Below, piece by piece: positions 1-7,136 of a stretch of 20,454 nucleotides of DNA. The notes under the pieces were generated by a model. The model saw only the letters and a program-made list of their open reading frames with translations, did not search any database and had not been told where the DNA came from. Position 1 is the first letter of the stretch. The number at the start of each line of letters is the position of its first letter. The stretch spans positions 1-20,454 of the forward strand of contig CANQEC010000013.1 in NCBI GenBank assembly GCA_947594335.1, written 5' to 3'. The translations under genes were made by a program, and so were the position numbers. The DNA is from an uncultured Lachnospiraceae bacterium. GTDB taxonomy: Bacteria; Bacillota; Clostridia; Lachnospirales; Lachnospiraceae.

Positions 1-363
1 ATCGCGGACCGTGTCCTCCAGCTTGCGGGATATTACGATTATGGAACGTTTAATACGTATGAGCGCGGACGGGAACGCCAGGTAACGATCGGAGTTTACC
101 GGCTTGCGATGAAGAAAAATTCCGATAATTTCCGCCAGAGCAGCGTCCAGGGAGTCATGAAGAGAATCAAGGCGAAGGGGGCGAAGGTGATCGTGTACGA
201 GCCTTCTCTCGCGGATGGCAGCACATTCTTTGGCAGCCAGGTTGTGAATGATCTGGAGGAGTTCAAGGAGAGGAGTCAGTCGATCATTGCGAACCGGTAT
301 GACAGCTGTCTTGAGGATGTGATGTACAAAGTGTATACAAGAGATATTTTCCAGAGAGATTAA
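1..363 (+). CDS. ugd: UDP-glucose 6-dehydrogenase, C-terminal part (5' end outside window)
   Basis: The reading frame is open from base 1 and ends with TAA at 361-363, giving 120 residues. They match the C-terminal UDP-binding domain of HasB/Cap3A-type UDP-glucose 6-dehydrogenases, which oxidise UDP-glucose to UDP-glucuronate with NAD+ in the cytoplasm. Visible family marks are 'GVYRLAMK' followed by 'SDNFRQSS' (residues about 33-46), 'VIVYEPSL' and the closing 'YTRDIFQRD'. The N-terminal Rossmann domain and the catalytic cysteine region lie upstream, so they cannot be inspected. An internal ATG at 109 is not a credible start because the similarity runs through it. The acyltransferase begins 2 bases after the stop, so the two are probably co-transcribed. 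A related UDP-ManNAc dehydrogenase is less likely given the HasB-like ending. Confidence 0.88.
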   Translation: MADRVLQLAGYYDYGTFNTYERGRERQVTIGVYRLAMKKNSDNFRQSSVQGVMKRIKAKGAKVIVYEPSLADGSTFFGSQVVNDLEEFKERSQSIIANRYDSCLEDVMYKVYTRDIFQRD

Positions 364-365
364 AC

Positions 366-1388
366 ATGGATTGCATGTGTACGGAGACTATGATGAATGT
401 ACAATATCATGACAGACAGACTGGCAGGATGGGGTATGTCGATCTGCTGCGGGCATACGGAATCGTCTTGATGATCATGGGGCATATAGGGTTTGGAGGA
501 GTTTTTGACAAATATATTCATGCGTTTCATATGCCTTTGTTTTTTGTGATTTCCGGCTTTTTCTATAAACCCTGCAGCCTGCCTGTGATTATGAAGAAGA
601 GGTTCAGAACCCTGCTGGTTCCATATATTGTTTTTGGGATATTTTATACGGCTCTCTGGTTTTTAAAGATCGGGAGAGTGGACAGGAGGCTGCTGTATAT
701 TTTCCTGTGGGAGAATACGGCTGACGGCGGTCCTGCTATAGCGGGAGCTTTATGGTTTCTGACTGCATTGTTTTTCTGTGAAGTTCTGTATCATCTGATT
801 CAGAAAATTGACCGGGAGCTGATCAGAACGATGCTTATAGTGCTGGTATCGGCTGCTGGAATGGCATGGGCAGGATATTTACAGTTCAGGCTGCCGTATG
901 GCCTGGAAGCGGCAATGGTTGGCGTGGGTCTGTTCCACGGCGGAAGACTGCTGAGGGAAAAATTCAGTATTCTTACGAAACTGCCCTTTTTTGTGAGCAT
1001 ATTAGTTTTTGCCGTATTTTCCGTTCTTTCCATGAAGAACGGATACATAAATCTCAGGGTAGGGGCGTACGGCAACTGGGCACTGTTCTGGCTGAATGCT
1101 TTGGGAATGACAATATCCCTGCTGAATCTGGCGAGATTTATCGATCATTTTACGGGTCCTGGTATACTTGGCGGATATTTGAATGGAATTGGGAAAAATT
1201 CAATTATATATCTGTGTTTTAACCAGTGGGCAATTCTGGAGACGCGCTCAGTGCTTAACAGAGTTTCAGGAGGTTCTGTGCTGCCCGGGATCAATTGGAT
1301 TATTTTAATCCTGGTAATGGCTGAACTGTTTATACTGCAAAAACTTATCTGTAATACCAGATTGAAAATTCTGGTAGGAAGAGACTGA
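366..1388 (+). CDS. Acyltransferase-3 family membrane protein (putative sugar O-acyltransferase)
   Basis: A polytopic membrane protein of up to 340 residues with about ten hydrophobic segments. The N-terminus has the acyltransferase-3 signature: 'VDLLRAYGIVLMIMGH' with the conserved His at residue 40, then 'HMPLFFVISGFFY', and later 'GALWFLTALFF'. This family (OatA, WecH and many exopolysaccharide O-acetylases) moves acetyl or other short acyl groups onto sugars across the membrane. The target here is inferred to be a residue of the polysaccharide made by this locus. The start is uncertain: ATG 366 sits 2 bases after ugd but has a weak site, while ATG 393 is 6 bases behind CGGAG (382-386) and is equally plausible. 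It is followed by the small-gene cassette, and a second member of the family lies at 4289. Acyl donor and acceptor cannot be told from sequence. Confidence 0.85.
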   Translation: MDCMCTETMMNVQYHDRQTGRMGYVDLLRAYGIVLMIMGHIGFGGVFDKYIHAFHMPLFFVISGFFYKPCSLPVIMKKRFRTLLVPYIVFGIFYTALWFLKIGRVDRRLLYIFLWENTADGGPAIAGALWFLTALFFCEVLYHLIQKIDRELIRTMLIVLVSAAGMAWAGYLQFRLPYGLEAAMVGVGLFHGGRLLREKFSILTKLPFFVSILVFAVFSVLSMKNGYINLRVGAYGNWALFWLNALGMTISLLNLARFIDHFTGPGILGGYLNGIGKNSIIYLCFNQWAILETRSVLNRVSGGSVLPGINWIILILVMAELFILQKLICNTRLKILVGRD

Positions 1389-1413
1389 AAAACAGTCCCT
1401 GGTCCCTGCTGAG

Positions 1414-1438
1414 TGATCATTAATGACGGAGGTCAGGA
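1414..1438 (+). repeat. Direct-repeat copy 1, fragment resembling a GT2 gene
   Basis: These 25 bases match 2442-2466 with one mismatch (G at 1431 against A at 2459). The second copy encodes the GT2 motif 'LIINDGSQD'. Here the same frame reads 'IINDGGQE', immediately before the strong ribosome binding site of the first small gene. A match this long is very unlikely by chance in 20 kb. It looks like a remnant of a glycosyltransferase gene or a recombination scar. Confidence 0.75.
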
Positions 1439-1451
1439 GAGGAGGAGAATT

Positions 1452-1721
1452 TTGCCTGGTGAGGCGACTTTAAGTAATAACGAGCAATTCACTTCATTTT
1501 CTTTTAATAATCAGATAATAAGATTCGCTACATCATCAAAGTTAGAAAAATACACGCGGATTGTTGAATGGAAACATGGATATATTGTGGTTATGGCCGT
1601 TTATAAAGGAATAGGTGAAGTGGAGGAGTATATTGATTTAGTGCCAATACTTGAAAATTTATATATGGATCCAGATGATTTTTTGTCTCCGATTCAAAAA
1701 GTGAGGATTGTTTATGACTGA
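1452..1721 (+). CDS. Small protein, possibly DUF2442-like
   Basis: About 89 residues from TTG 1452, which lies 6-7 bases behind AGGAGGAG. An upstream GTG at 1413 is in frame but would only add residues coded by the GT2-like repeat fragment, so TTG is preferred. The protein has no signal peptide or membrane segment. The centre reads as beta strands ('IVEWKHGYIVVMAVY'), and the end 'EYIDLVPILENLY...FLSPIQKVRI' resembles the DUF2442 pattern in which a 'DL.P.L' stretch is followed by 'F..VRI'. That likeness is from memory and only moderate. DUF2442 and DUF4160 genes are often neighbours and are suspected to form toxin-antitoxin-like units; a DUF4160-like gene lies two genes on. The stop overlaps the next gene's start by 8 bases, indicating coupled translation. 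Function is unknown. Confidence 0.6.
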   Translation: MPGEATLSNNEQFTSFSFNNQIIRFATSSKLEKYTRIVEWKHGYIVVMAVYKGIGEVEEYIDLVPILENLYMDPDDFLSPIQKVRIVYD

Positions 1722-1935
1722 TATAGCAAAAGTAGCAGATGATGCTGACATGATTGTAAATGGATATGCCTTTACAAAAGCCGGGCAGAATATACGGATT
1801 TTAAATCTGAATAATCCGAACAGAGCCGCTGTAATTAATAAAGAGGCGGATGTGATTGAAACCAATATGGATGATATTGAAATAGTAATTGTAACAGATT
1901 ATTATAATCGCAACAAGAAATATATGGAGATATAG
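1714..1935 (+). CDS. Small hypothetical protein of the three-gene cassette
   Basis: 73 residues from ATG 1714, with GTGAGGA at 1701-1707 as ribosome binding site. A TTG at 1708 is a weaker alternative. The start lies inside the preceding gene and the stop is 3 bases before the next, so the three genes form a tight unit. I do not recognise the family. The protein is soluble and fairly acidic. Its middle ('NIRILNLNNPNRAAVINK') suggests a small beta sheet that could position an asparagine-rich turn, and its end ('METNMDDIEIVIVTDYYNRNK'-like, residues about 48-70) is likely an amphipathic helix. This layout would suit a small partner or regulator of the flanking genes, but that is inference from size and coupling only. 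Confidence 0.6.
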   Translation: MTDIAKVADDADMIVNGYAFTKAGQNIRILNLNNPNRAAVINKEADVIETNMDDIEIVIVTDYYNRNKKYMEI

Positions 1936-1938
1936 CAT

Positions 1939-2217
1939 ATGCCAAAATACTATCAGTTTAAAGTATATGGATATTATTTGTATTATACCTCCCACTGCAT
2001 AATTGAGGCCATGCATGTGCATGCAAGTGACAGAGAATTGACGGAAGCGGGTTCGGCTAAATTTTTTGTAAAAAGCAATGGTGACACAATAGTTGAAAAG
2101 AAAGGGAGATTAACGGACAGAGAAATACGGCTCATTAGAGAATTTATTAAAGATAATTATAAGGAGATGTATTTGAAATGGAGAGAGATCAGCGATACTG
2201 ATTTCTATGGAGCGTAA
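1939..2217 (+). CDS. DUF4160-like small protein
   Basis: 92 residues, ATG 1939 with GGAG at 1927-1930 as ribosome binding site and a 3-base gap to the previous gene. The order of motifs fits DUF4160: an N-terminal 'YQFKVYGYYLYYTS' strand region, then 'MHVHASDRE' (residues about 26-34), 'GSAKFFVKSNGDTIVEKKGRLTDREIRLIREFI', and a closing 'YLKWREIS'. Members typically show an H-x-H stretch followed by 'AKFW/F' and a helical end with a conserved W. The family has no established activity as far as I know. It is frequently encoded next to DUF2442 and has been treated as toxin-antitoxin-like. The genes here are visibly richer in A and T than the GT2 gene that follows, in keeping with separate acquisition. 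Confidence 0.65.
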   Translation: MPKYYQFKVYGYYLYYTSHCIIEAMHVHASDRELTEAGSAKFFVKSNGDTIVEKKGRLTDREIRLIREFIKDNYKEMYLKWREISDTDFYGA

Positions 2218-2262
2218 TAGTGCAGGAAGGGGCTCCTATAGTGGCGGGAGTTAAGTGAAAGT

Positions 2263-2284
2263 AGCTCATAAAAATTTATAAGCT
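2263..2284. repeat. AT-rich imperfect palindrome before the GT2 gene
   Basis: AGCT (2263-2266) and ATAAA (2268-2272) are mirrored by TTTAT (2275-2279) and AGCT (2281-2284), with one mismatched pair. It sits in the 118-base gap between the cassette and the GT2 start. It could be an operator, or a weak stem ending the cassette transcript; there is no U-run to support a terminator. Confidence 0.4.
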
Positions 2285-2335
2285 AAGATAAACAAGGTTT
2301 ATGGGCGGATGAAAAGTCCGGGAAAGGATGAAGAG

Positions 2336-3298
2336 ATGAAGCTGATCATTCAGATCCCCTGCTATAATGAGGAAGAAACGCTTGAGATAGCTTTAAATGA
2401 ACTTCCGAAGCATATAGAGGGAATTGATGAGATTGAGTATCTGATCATTAATGACGGAAGTCAGGACAACACGGTGGAGGTTGCAAAAAAATGGGGCGTA
2501 CACCACGTTGTCAGTTTTAAGAAGAACAAGGGACTGGCGCGGGGATTTATGGCCGGTCTTGACGCATGCTTAAGAAACGGCGCGGATATCATTGTGAATA
2601 CAGATGCGGATAATCAGTACTGCGGTCAGGATATTGAGAAACTTGTGAGGCCCATTCTGGAAGGAAAAGCAGACATTGTGATCGGTGCCCGCCCGATCGA
2701 CCAGACGGAGCATTTCTCGCCGCTGAAGAAAAAACTGCAGCATTTTGGAAGCTGGGTGGTCAGGAAGGCTTCGCGGACGGATATTCCGGACGCGCCGAGC
2801 GGGTTCCGGGCCTACAGCCGCGAGGCGGCAATGCGCCTGAATGTGACGAACGAATATACATATACGCTGGAGACGATCGTCCAGGCGGGCAGGGAGAAAA
2901 TTCCGATGACGTCGGTTCCGATCCGGACAAACGCGGAGCTGCGCCCTTCAAGATTGTTCAGCAGTATGTTCGGCTATGTGAAGAAATCCATGCTCACGAT
3001 CATGCGGGCCTTTATGATGTACAAGCCTCTGCAGTTTTTCAGTATGATCGGGGCGGTTCTGGTTCTTGCGGGAACCGCGGTCGGCGTGCGGTTTCTGATC
3101 CTTTTTGCCGCGGGAGACGGGATCGGGCATATACAGTCGCTGATCCTTGCGAGCATGCTGATTATTTTAGGTGTGATGACATTCATCGTCGGATTGCAGG
3201 CGGATATCATTGCTGCGAATCGAAAATTGCTTGAAGATATTCAGTATCATGTCAGGAAACTGGATTACGACGGAGAAACGAAAGAAAATGAGAAATAA
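2336..3298 (+). CDS. GT2 glycosyltransferase, polyprenyl-phosphate sugar synthase type
   Basis: 320 residues from ATG 2336, behind a GGAAAGGA site at good spacing; ATG 2309 is in frame but has no proper site. The GT-A domain shows 'IPCYNEEETL' (7-16), 'LIINDGSQDNT' (36-46), 'KNKGLARGFMAGL' and the metal-binding DxD as D90-A-D92 in 'NTDADNQY'. Two transmembrane helices follow at about 234-258 and 266-289, then a short cytoplasmic tail. This arrangement is typical of DPM1/GtrB/ArnC-like enzymes that load one sugar onto undecaprenyl phosphate. The sugar is not predictable. The stop overlaps the start of a multi-pass membrane protein by 11 bases. Together they may supply a lipid-linked donor for side-group addition outside the membrane. 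The gene is GC-richer than both its neighbours. Confidence 0.85.
   Translation: MKLIIQIPCYNEEETLEIALNELPKHIEGIDEIEYLIINDGSQDNTVEVAKKWGVHHVVSFKKNKGLARGFMAGLDACLRNGADIIVNTDADNQYCGQDIEKLVRPILEGKADIVIGARPIDQTEHFSPLKKKLQHFGSWVVRKASRTDIPDAPSGFRAYSREAAMRLNVTNEYTYTLETIVQAGREKIPMTSVPIRTNAELRPSRLFSSMFGYVKKSMLTIMRAFMMYKPLQFFSMIGAVLVLAGTAVGVRFLILFAAGDGIGHIQSLILASMLIILGVMTFIVGLQADIIAANRKLLEDIQYHVRKLDYDGETKENEK
2442..2466 (+). repeat. Direct-repeat copy 2, inside the GT2 gene
   Basis: This is the intact partner of 1414-1438 (24 of 25 bases identical), coding for the conserved 'LIINDGSQD' segment. The two copies are 1028 bases apart in the same orientation and bracket the three small genes plus the first 43 or so codons of the GT2. 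Confidence 0.75.
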
Positions 3299-4226
3299 AA
3301 AAAATTTATTAAAATTGGCAGGCAATCTGCTGACTGTCCTGGCAATTCTGCTGATCATTAAAAAAATGGCGGATATGGATATTGATTATAGTGTTCTTAA
3401 TCATGCCCGCAGCCGGATGGCGGTAGCGGCAATATCCGTCTTGTATGGAATTGTTATTTTGACAATCGGTTGGCCATGGGGAAATTATGTCCGTATGATC
3501 ACAGGGGTAAAGCTTTTTTATCCGACAGTTATATTTGTGATGGCGAGAGCCAATCTTTTAAAATACCTGCCAGGAAATATTTTCCAGTATGTGGGAAGGA
3601 ATGATCTGGCTGTTCGTGAGAATTTGAAGCACAGCGATGTCGGACTTGCCACTTTTTTTGAAGTGATAACAAATCTGCTGGCGGCCGGCGTACTGGGGTT
3701 TGTATTTTATTTTAAAGGATTTGTTAAAATAGCGGGTGAACTTCGCAGCCTGGCCGGAAGTACGCAGATTTTTATTTACGGGACACTGATACTGATTTTT
3801 GCGGCTGTTTTGTTTCTTTTATGGAAGAAGAAACGGGATCTTATGATAAGATATTTCAGGATTCTGACAGATAAAAGAAACTGGAGAGTTTTTCTGATAA
3901 ATTTCCTGTTTTATGTCGTAAATACATTGATTAATGCAGGACTTTATGCAATGACTCTGATTTTTGTCCTTGGAATGAGGCCGGGAATGTCCGAATTGCA
4001 TATAATAATCGGAGCATTTATTTTGTCTTGGATTGCGGGTTTTATTATGCTGGGTGCTCCTGGGGGAATTGGGATCCGTGAATTTGTTATGACTTTTCTC
4101 GTTCCGCAGAATGTGGATCCCCAGATGATTCTGCTTGGACTTGTAGTGTACCGTCTGATCAACATATTGGGGGATATTCTGGGATTCTTGTTTGGATGTT
4201 TATTGAAAAAGGTCAGCAAAGGATGA
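3288..4226 (+). CDS. LPG-synthase-TM/UPF0104-like integral membrane protein (possible lipid-linked sugar translocase)
   Basis: 312 residues with about eight hydrophobic segments. ATG 3288 lies inside the end of the GT2 gene; a purine-rich stretch precedes it, with GGAG somewhat far upstream, so translation is probably coupled. Family marks of the lysylphosphatidylglycerol-synthase transmembrane region (YbhN/AglD C-terminal-like) are 'KYLPGNIFQYVGR' (92-104), a 'FFEVITNL' segment with the conserved Glu (about 124-131) and 'GAPGGIGIREF' (256-266). There is no cytoplasmic LPG synthetase domain, so this is not MprF. Proteins of this kind are often encoded beside polyprenyl-phosphate GT2s, and are suspected to flip or help present lipid-linked sugars. 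That function is inference here; the family assignment is firm. Confidence 0.8.
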   Translation: MRNKKNLLKLAGNLLTVLAILLIIKKMADMDIDYSVLNHARSRMAVAAISVLYGIVILTIGWPWGNYVRMITGVKLFYPTVIFVMARANLLKYLPGNIFQYVGRNDLAVRENLKHSDVGLATFFEVITNLLAAGVLGFVFYFKGFVKIAGELRSLAGSTQIFIYGTLILIFAAVLFLLWKKKRDLMIRYFRILTDKRNWRVFLINFLFYVVNTLINAGLYAMTLIFVLGMRPGMSELHIIIGAFILSWIAGFIMLGAPGGIGIREFVMTFLVPQNVDPQMILLGLVVYRLINILGDILGFLFGCLLKKVSKG

Positions 4227-4288
4227 CAGGTTTTGGGATTATGCTGTGTCTGCCAATCATGTTTGTCATGCGGCGAGGTAGATAAGGA

Positions 4289-5251
4289 ATGAAAAGCACG
4301 GAAAGAAACAGAAAAATCGATATAATAAGAGGTATAGCTGTATTGACGGTGATCATAGGGCATTCCTTTCAGCGGGGGTATGGAGACGGTTACGACACTC
4401 TGTTGTGTGTCAGGTTAATCAGACTGTATCAAATGCCTTTGTTTATTCTTCTTTCCGGATATACATTACAGTTATCTGATCAGAGGCATGAGCAGGAGGC
4501 TCTGGCAGGACGGCTGCGGAATAAATTTTTTGGTTTGATCTATCCTACAGTTGTCTGGAATTATCTGATATGGGCAGTAAGGAATTTTTCTTTTGTTGGA
4601 ATAAAGCCGTTTATCAGTTTCCCTGACAACTTTTTGGAGTATACAAAGCTTTTGCTGAAATACCCTGATTATGTCATCTGGTTTTTGTGGTGTGTATTTT
4701 TCTGCACGCTTATTATCTGGCTTGGCAGGCGGATCAGCAGTATTTACTGGATTGCTGTGGTATTTTTCTTACATATTCTGCTTGAAAAAATTTCTCTGAA
4801 TTACTGGGGATTGGGTCGCTTGAAAATGTATCTTTTCTGGTTTGCGGCCGGGTATATGATTGCGGAATGCAGAGATTTTGTCATTCCTGTCATAAAGTAC
4901 ATTGCATTATTTTGTGCAGCAGTTTATATATGCTGCAGAATACCACTTACGGATATACGGACGGGACTTTCGGGACTGGGTTCTTTCGTATTGACGATAT
5001 TTATTTTGTGCATGATTTACTATGTTGCGGTGCTTACAGACAGAATCAAAATCGGAGGGTTGTTGGCTTTCTGGGGAAAATATTCGCTCCAGATGTATCT
5101 ATGTCAGTGTCTTTGCCTGAATATCGGATATGGGCAGGGGTACTTCAGGGTATTTACAATCTTTGTTTCAGCTTCCGTGCTGGCAACAATTTTGTCAGTT
5201 CTAACTGCCAGAATAAAGCCGCTGAGGCTTCTGCTGTATGGACGGAAATAA
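4289..5251 (+). CDS. Second acyltransferase-3 family membrane protein
   Basis: 320 residues, many transmembrane segments. The family signature is clear: 'RKIDIIRGIAVLTVIIGHSF' with the conserved His at residue 25, then 'YQMPLFILLSGYTL' with 'LSGY', and 'FLWCVFFCTL'. It differs strongly from the copy at 366, so the two are unlikely to be recent duplicates and probably modify different positions or sugars. It belongs to the group with WecH-like O-acetylases. ATG 4289 follows 'GATAAGGA' directly, with GAGG about 11 bases further up. Its end overlaps no gene; the NeuD-like gene starts 43 bases on. The residue modified is unknown. Confidence 0.85.
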   Translation: MKSTERNRKIDIIRGIAVLTVIIGHSFQRGYGDGYDTLLCVRLIRLYQMPLFILLSGYTLQLSDQRHEQEALAGRLRNKFFGLIYPTVVWNYLIWAVRNFSFVGIKPFISFPDNFLEYTKLLLKYPDYVIWFLWCVFFCTLIIWLGRRISSIYWIAVVFFLHILLEKISLNYWGLGRLKMYLFWFAAGYMIAECRDFVIPVIKYIALFCAAVYICCRIPLTDIRTGLSGLGSFVLTIFILCMIYYVAVLTDRIKIGGLLAFWGKYSLQMYLCQCLCLNIGYGQGYFRVFTIFVSASVLATILSVLTARIKPLRLLLYGRK

Positions 5252-5294
5252 TTTTTCAAAACGCAGAAAAATAATGCCGGGGAGGGGATTGTCT

Positions 5295-5921
5295 ATGCAG
5301 AAAATTTGGATTATAGGCTGCGGAGGTCATGCAAGGAGCGTGGCGGATGTTATGCTCGACTATATGCCGGATGCTGAACTTGTATTCACTGATCCAAATG
5401 CGAGGAAAGGAGAATATCTGCTTGCGGGGAAATTTCCTGTGCTGCCATTTGATGAAACTGTGATTTTGGATGGCGAAAAGTATATAATAGCTGTGGGGAG
5501 CAACCAGGAGAGAAAAGAAATCGCTCAGAGACTTGCTGCTTTTGTGCGGAATAATATTTCTGTCATCTCGAAACGGGCGTATGTCAGTCAGTTTTCAAAG
5601 ATTGACTGTGGCTGTTTTGTATCGGATGCAGCACATGTGGGACCGGAAGCGCAAATTGGAAGCAACTGCATTATTAATACGGGTGCAGTTGTGGAGCATG
5701 AGGTTTCCGTTGGAGCTTTTTCCCATATCAGTGTAAATGCAGCGATATGCGGAAGAAGCAGAATAGGAGAAAATGTGTTTCTGGGAGCCGGAGCTACAGT
5801 TATTGATAAAATCAGCATATGTGATGGTGTGATTATCGGGGCGGGCAGCGTCGTTATTTCTGATATCTGGGAGCCGGGAGTATATGTTGGAGTGCCTGCC
5901 AGAAAAATAAAGCGGTTTTAA
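5295..5921 (+). CDS. NeuD/PglD-like sugar N- or O-acyltransferase (left-handed beta-helix)
   Basis: 208 residues from ATG 5295, 7 bases behind GGAGGGG (5281-5287); further-upstream in-frame starts lack such a site. Residues 1-20 are the small N-terminal nucleotide-sugar-binding fold, with 'IIGCGGHARSVADVM'. From about 97 to 200, hexapeptide repeats (for example 'IGSNCIINTGAVV', 'IGENVFLGAGATV') form a left-handed beta helix. The likely catalytic His is H135 in 'VEHEVSVGAFSHIS', aligned from memory with the PglD general base. Such enzymes use acetyl-CoA to acylate the amino group of a 4-amino-4,6-dideoxy nucleotide sugar, or a hydroxyl in NeuD. The aminotransferase directly downstream makes GDP-perosamine N-acetylation the best guess. 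Confidence 0.85.
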   Translation: MQKIWIIGCGGHARSVADVMLDYMPDAELVFTDPNARKGEYLLAGKFPVLPFDETVILDGEKYIIAVGSNQERKEIAQRLAAFVRNNISVISKRAYVSQFSKIDCGCFVSDAAHVGPEAQIGSNCIINTGAVVEHEVSVGAFSHISVNAAICGRSRIGENVFLGAGATVIDKISICDGVIIGAGSVVISDIWEPGVYVGVPARKIKRF

Positions 5922-5980
5922 CTTGAAAAAAATAATCTTGTATGATAGGCTATGACAAAAAGTGCAGAAAGGAAAAGCAT

Positions 5981-5994
5981 GCCTGTTTACAGGC
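5981..5994 (+). promoter_or_regulatory. Small hairpin just upstream of the aminotransferase ribosome binding site
   Basis: GCCTG (5981-5985) and CAGGC (5990-5994) form a perfect 5-bp stem around TTTA, 3 bases before the GAGGA site (5998-6002) and 14 bases before ATG 6009. It might tune initiation. It could also be chance, as short stems are common. Confidence 0.3.
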
Positions 5995-6008
5995 TGTGAG
6001 GACAGATT

Positions 6009-7118
6009 ATGAATAAACGTATACCCGTTGCGGTTCCGAATTTTATAGGAAATGAGAAAAAATATGTAGATGACTGCATTGACACAACATGGATATCATC
6101 AGCCGGGAAGTATGTCGGTAAATTTGAAAAGGAATTTGCAGATTATATGGGGGTTAAGGAAGCTGTTTCCTGTTGTAATGGTACGGTGGCTCTCCATGTT
6201 CCGTTAATTGCGCTGGGACTGCAGCCTGGAGATGAGGTTATTGTCCCTTCTCTTACGTATATTTCTACGGCAAATGTTGTCAGATACTGCGGAGCTGTGC
6301 CTGTTTTTGCTGATTCACTGGCGGATACCTGGAATATAGATCCGGAGGACATCAGACGTAAGATAACCCCAAAGACCAAAGGAATTATACCTGTTCATCT
6401 GTATGGAAATCCGTGTGATATGGATCCGATTATGGATATAGCCAGAGAGTATAATCTTTTTGTTCTGGAAGATGCGGCCGAGTGCCATGGCGCGGTTTAC
6501 AAAGGAAAGAAAGCCGGAAACTTTGGCATTGCTTCCACATTCAGCTTTTTTGGCAATAAGATTATCACGACCGGAGAAGGCGGCATGATCGTCACGAATG
6601 ATGAGGAACTCGCGAAGCAAATGCGTGTTATAAAAGGACAGGGACAAGATCCGAACCGCAGATACTGGTTCACGCGGGTGGGTTACAATTATCGGATGAC
6701 TAATATTGAGGCGGCGATCGGGCTGGCGCAGCTGGAAAATATTGAGACTCATATTGCGCAGCGGCGAAAAGTTGCCTCGTGGTATATGGAAGAATTAAAT
6801 GGTATGGAGGATTATGTAGAACTGCAGCATGTAACAGAGGGCGCAGAGAGTGTATGGTGGATGTTCTCAGTGCTGCTGAAAGATAAAGCAAAGATAACAA
6901 GAGATGAATTGATCCTTAGACTGGAAAAAGATAATATTGAGACAAGGCCTCTGTTTTATCCGATGCATCAGATGCCGGTGTATTTTGACCCGGAAGCGAA
7001 GTGTCCGGTGTGTGAGAATATTGCTGCGCGCGGGATTAATCTTCCGACACATGCGCTTTTGACACGCGAAGATGTAGCCTGGATATGCAAGAGGCTGAGA
7101 TATCATATAGCAGAGTGA
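6009..7118 (+). CDS. per: GDP-perosamine synthase-like aminotransferase (DegT/DnrJ/EryC1/StrS)
   Basis: 369 residues, PLP-dependent sugar aminotransferase of the usual length. The PLP-forming lysine is K184 in 'FSFFGNKIITTGEGGM', and D155 in 'VLEDAAE' should contact the pyridine nitrogen. Long stretches look like E. coli O157 RfbE/Per: an N-terminal 'YVDDCIDTTWISSAGKYV', then 'NGTVALH', 'VHLYGNPCDMD', 'KGQGQDPNRRYW' and 'IETRPLFYPMHQMPVY'. Such enzymes turn GDP-4-keto-6-deoxymannose and glutamate into GDP-perosamine. gmd, which makes that substrate, is encoded at 9565, and an acyltransferase lies upstream. No UDP-GlcNAc 4,6-dehydratase is visible in the window, so a PglE-like role is less likely but not excluded. 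GAGGA precedes ATG 6009 by 6 bases. Confidence 0.87.
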   Translation: MNKRIPVAVPNFIGNEKKYVDDCIDTTWISSAGKYVGKFEKEFADYMGVKEAVSCCNGTVALHVPLIALGLQPGDEVIVPSLTYISTANVVRYCGAVPVFADSLADTWNIDPEDIRRKITPKTKGIIPVHLYGNPCDMDPIMDIAREYNLFVLEDAAECHGAVYKGKKAGNFGIASTFSFFGNKIITTGEGGMIVTNDEELAKQMRVIKGQGQDPNRRYWFTRVGYNYRMTNIEAAIGLAQLENIETHIAQRRKVASWYMEELNGMEDYVELQHVTEGAESVWWMFSVLLKDKAKITRDELILRLEKDNIETRPLFYPMHQMPVYFDPEAKCPVCENIAARGINLPTHALLTREDVAWICKRLRYHIAE

Positions 7119-7136
7119 TTCTGACAGAGGTTGTTT

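Noticed and set aside
2218..2260. Possible relic of a second acyltransferase-3 gene, reading 'EGAPIVAGVK'
   Set aside because: Only about ten residues resemble the 'GGPAIAGALW' stretch of the 366 gene and the nucleotide match is poor; too short to support.
5922..6008. Promoter before the aminotransferase gene (TTGAAA and TATGAT)
   Set aside because: The spacing between the two boxes is only about 12 bases, too short for a sigma-A promoter.
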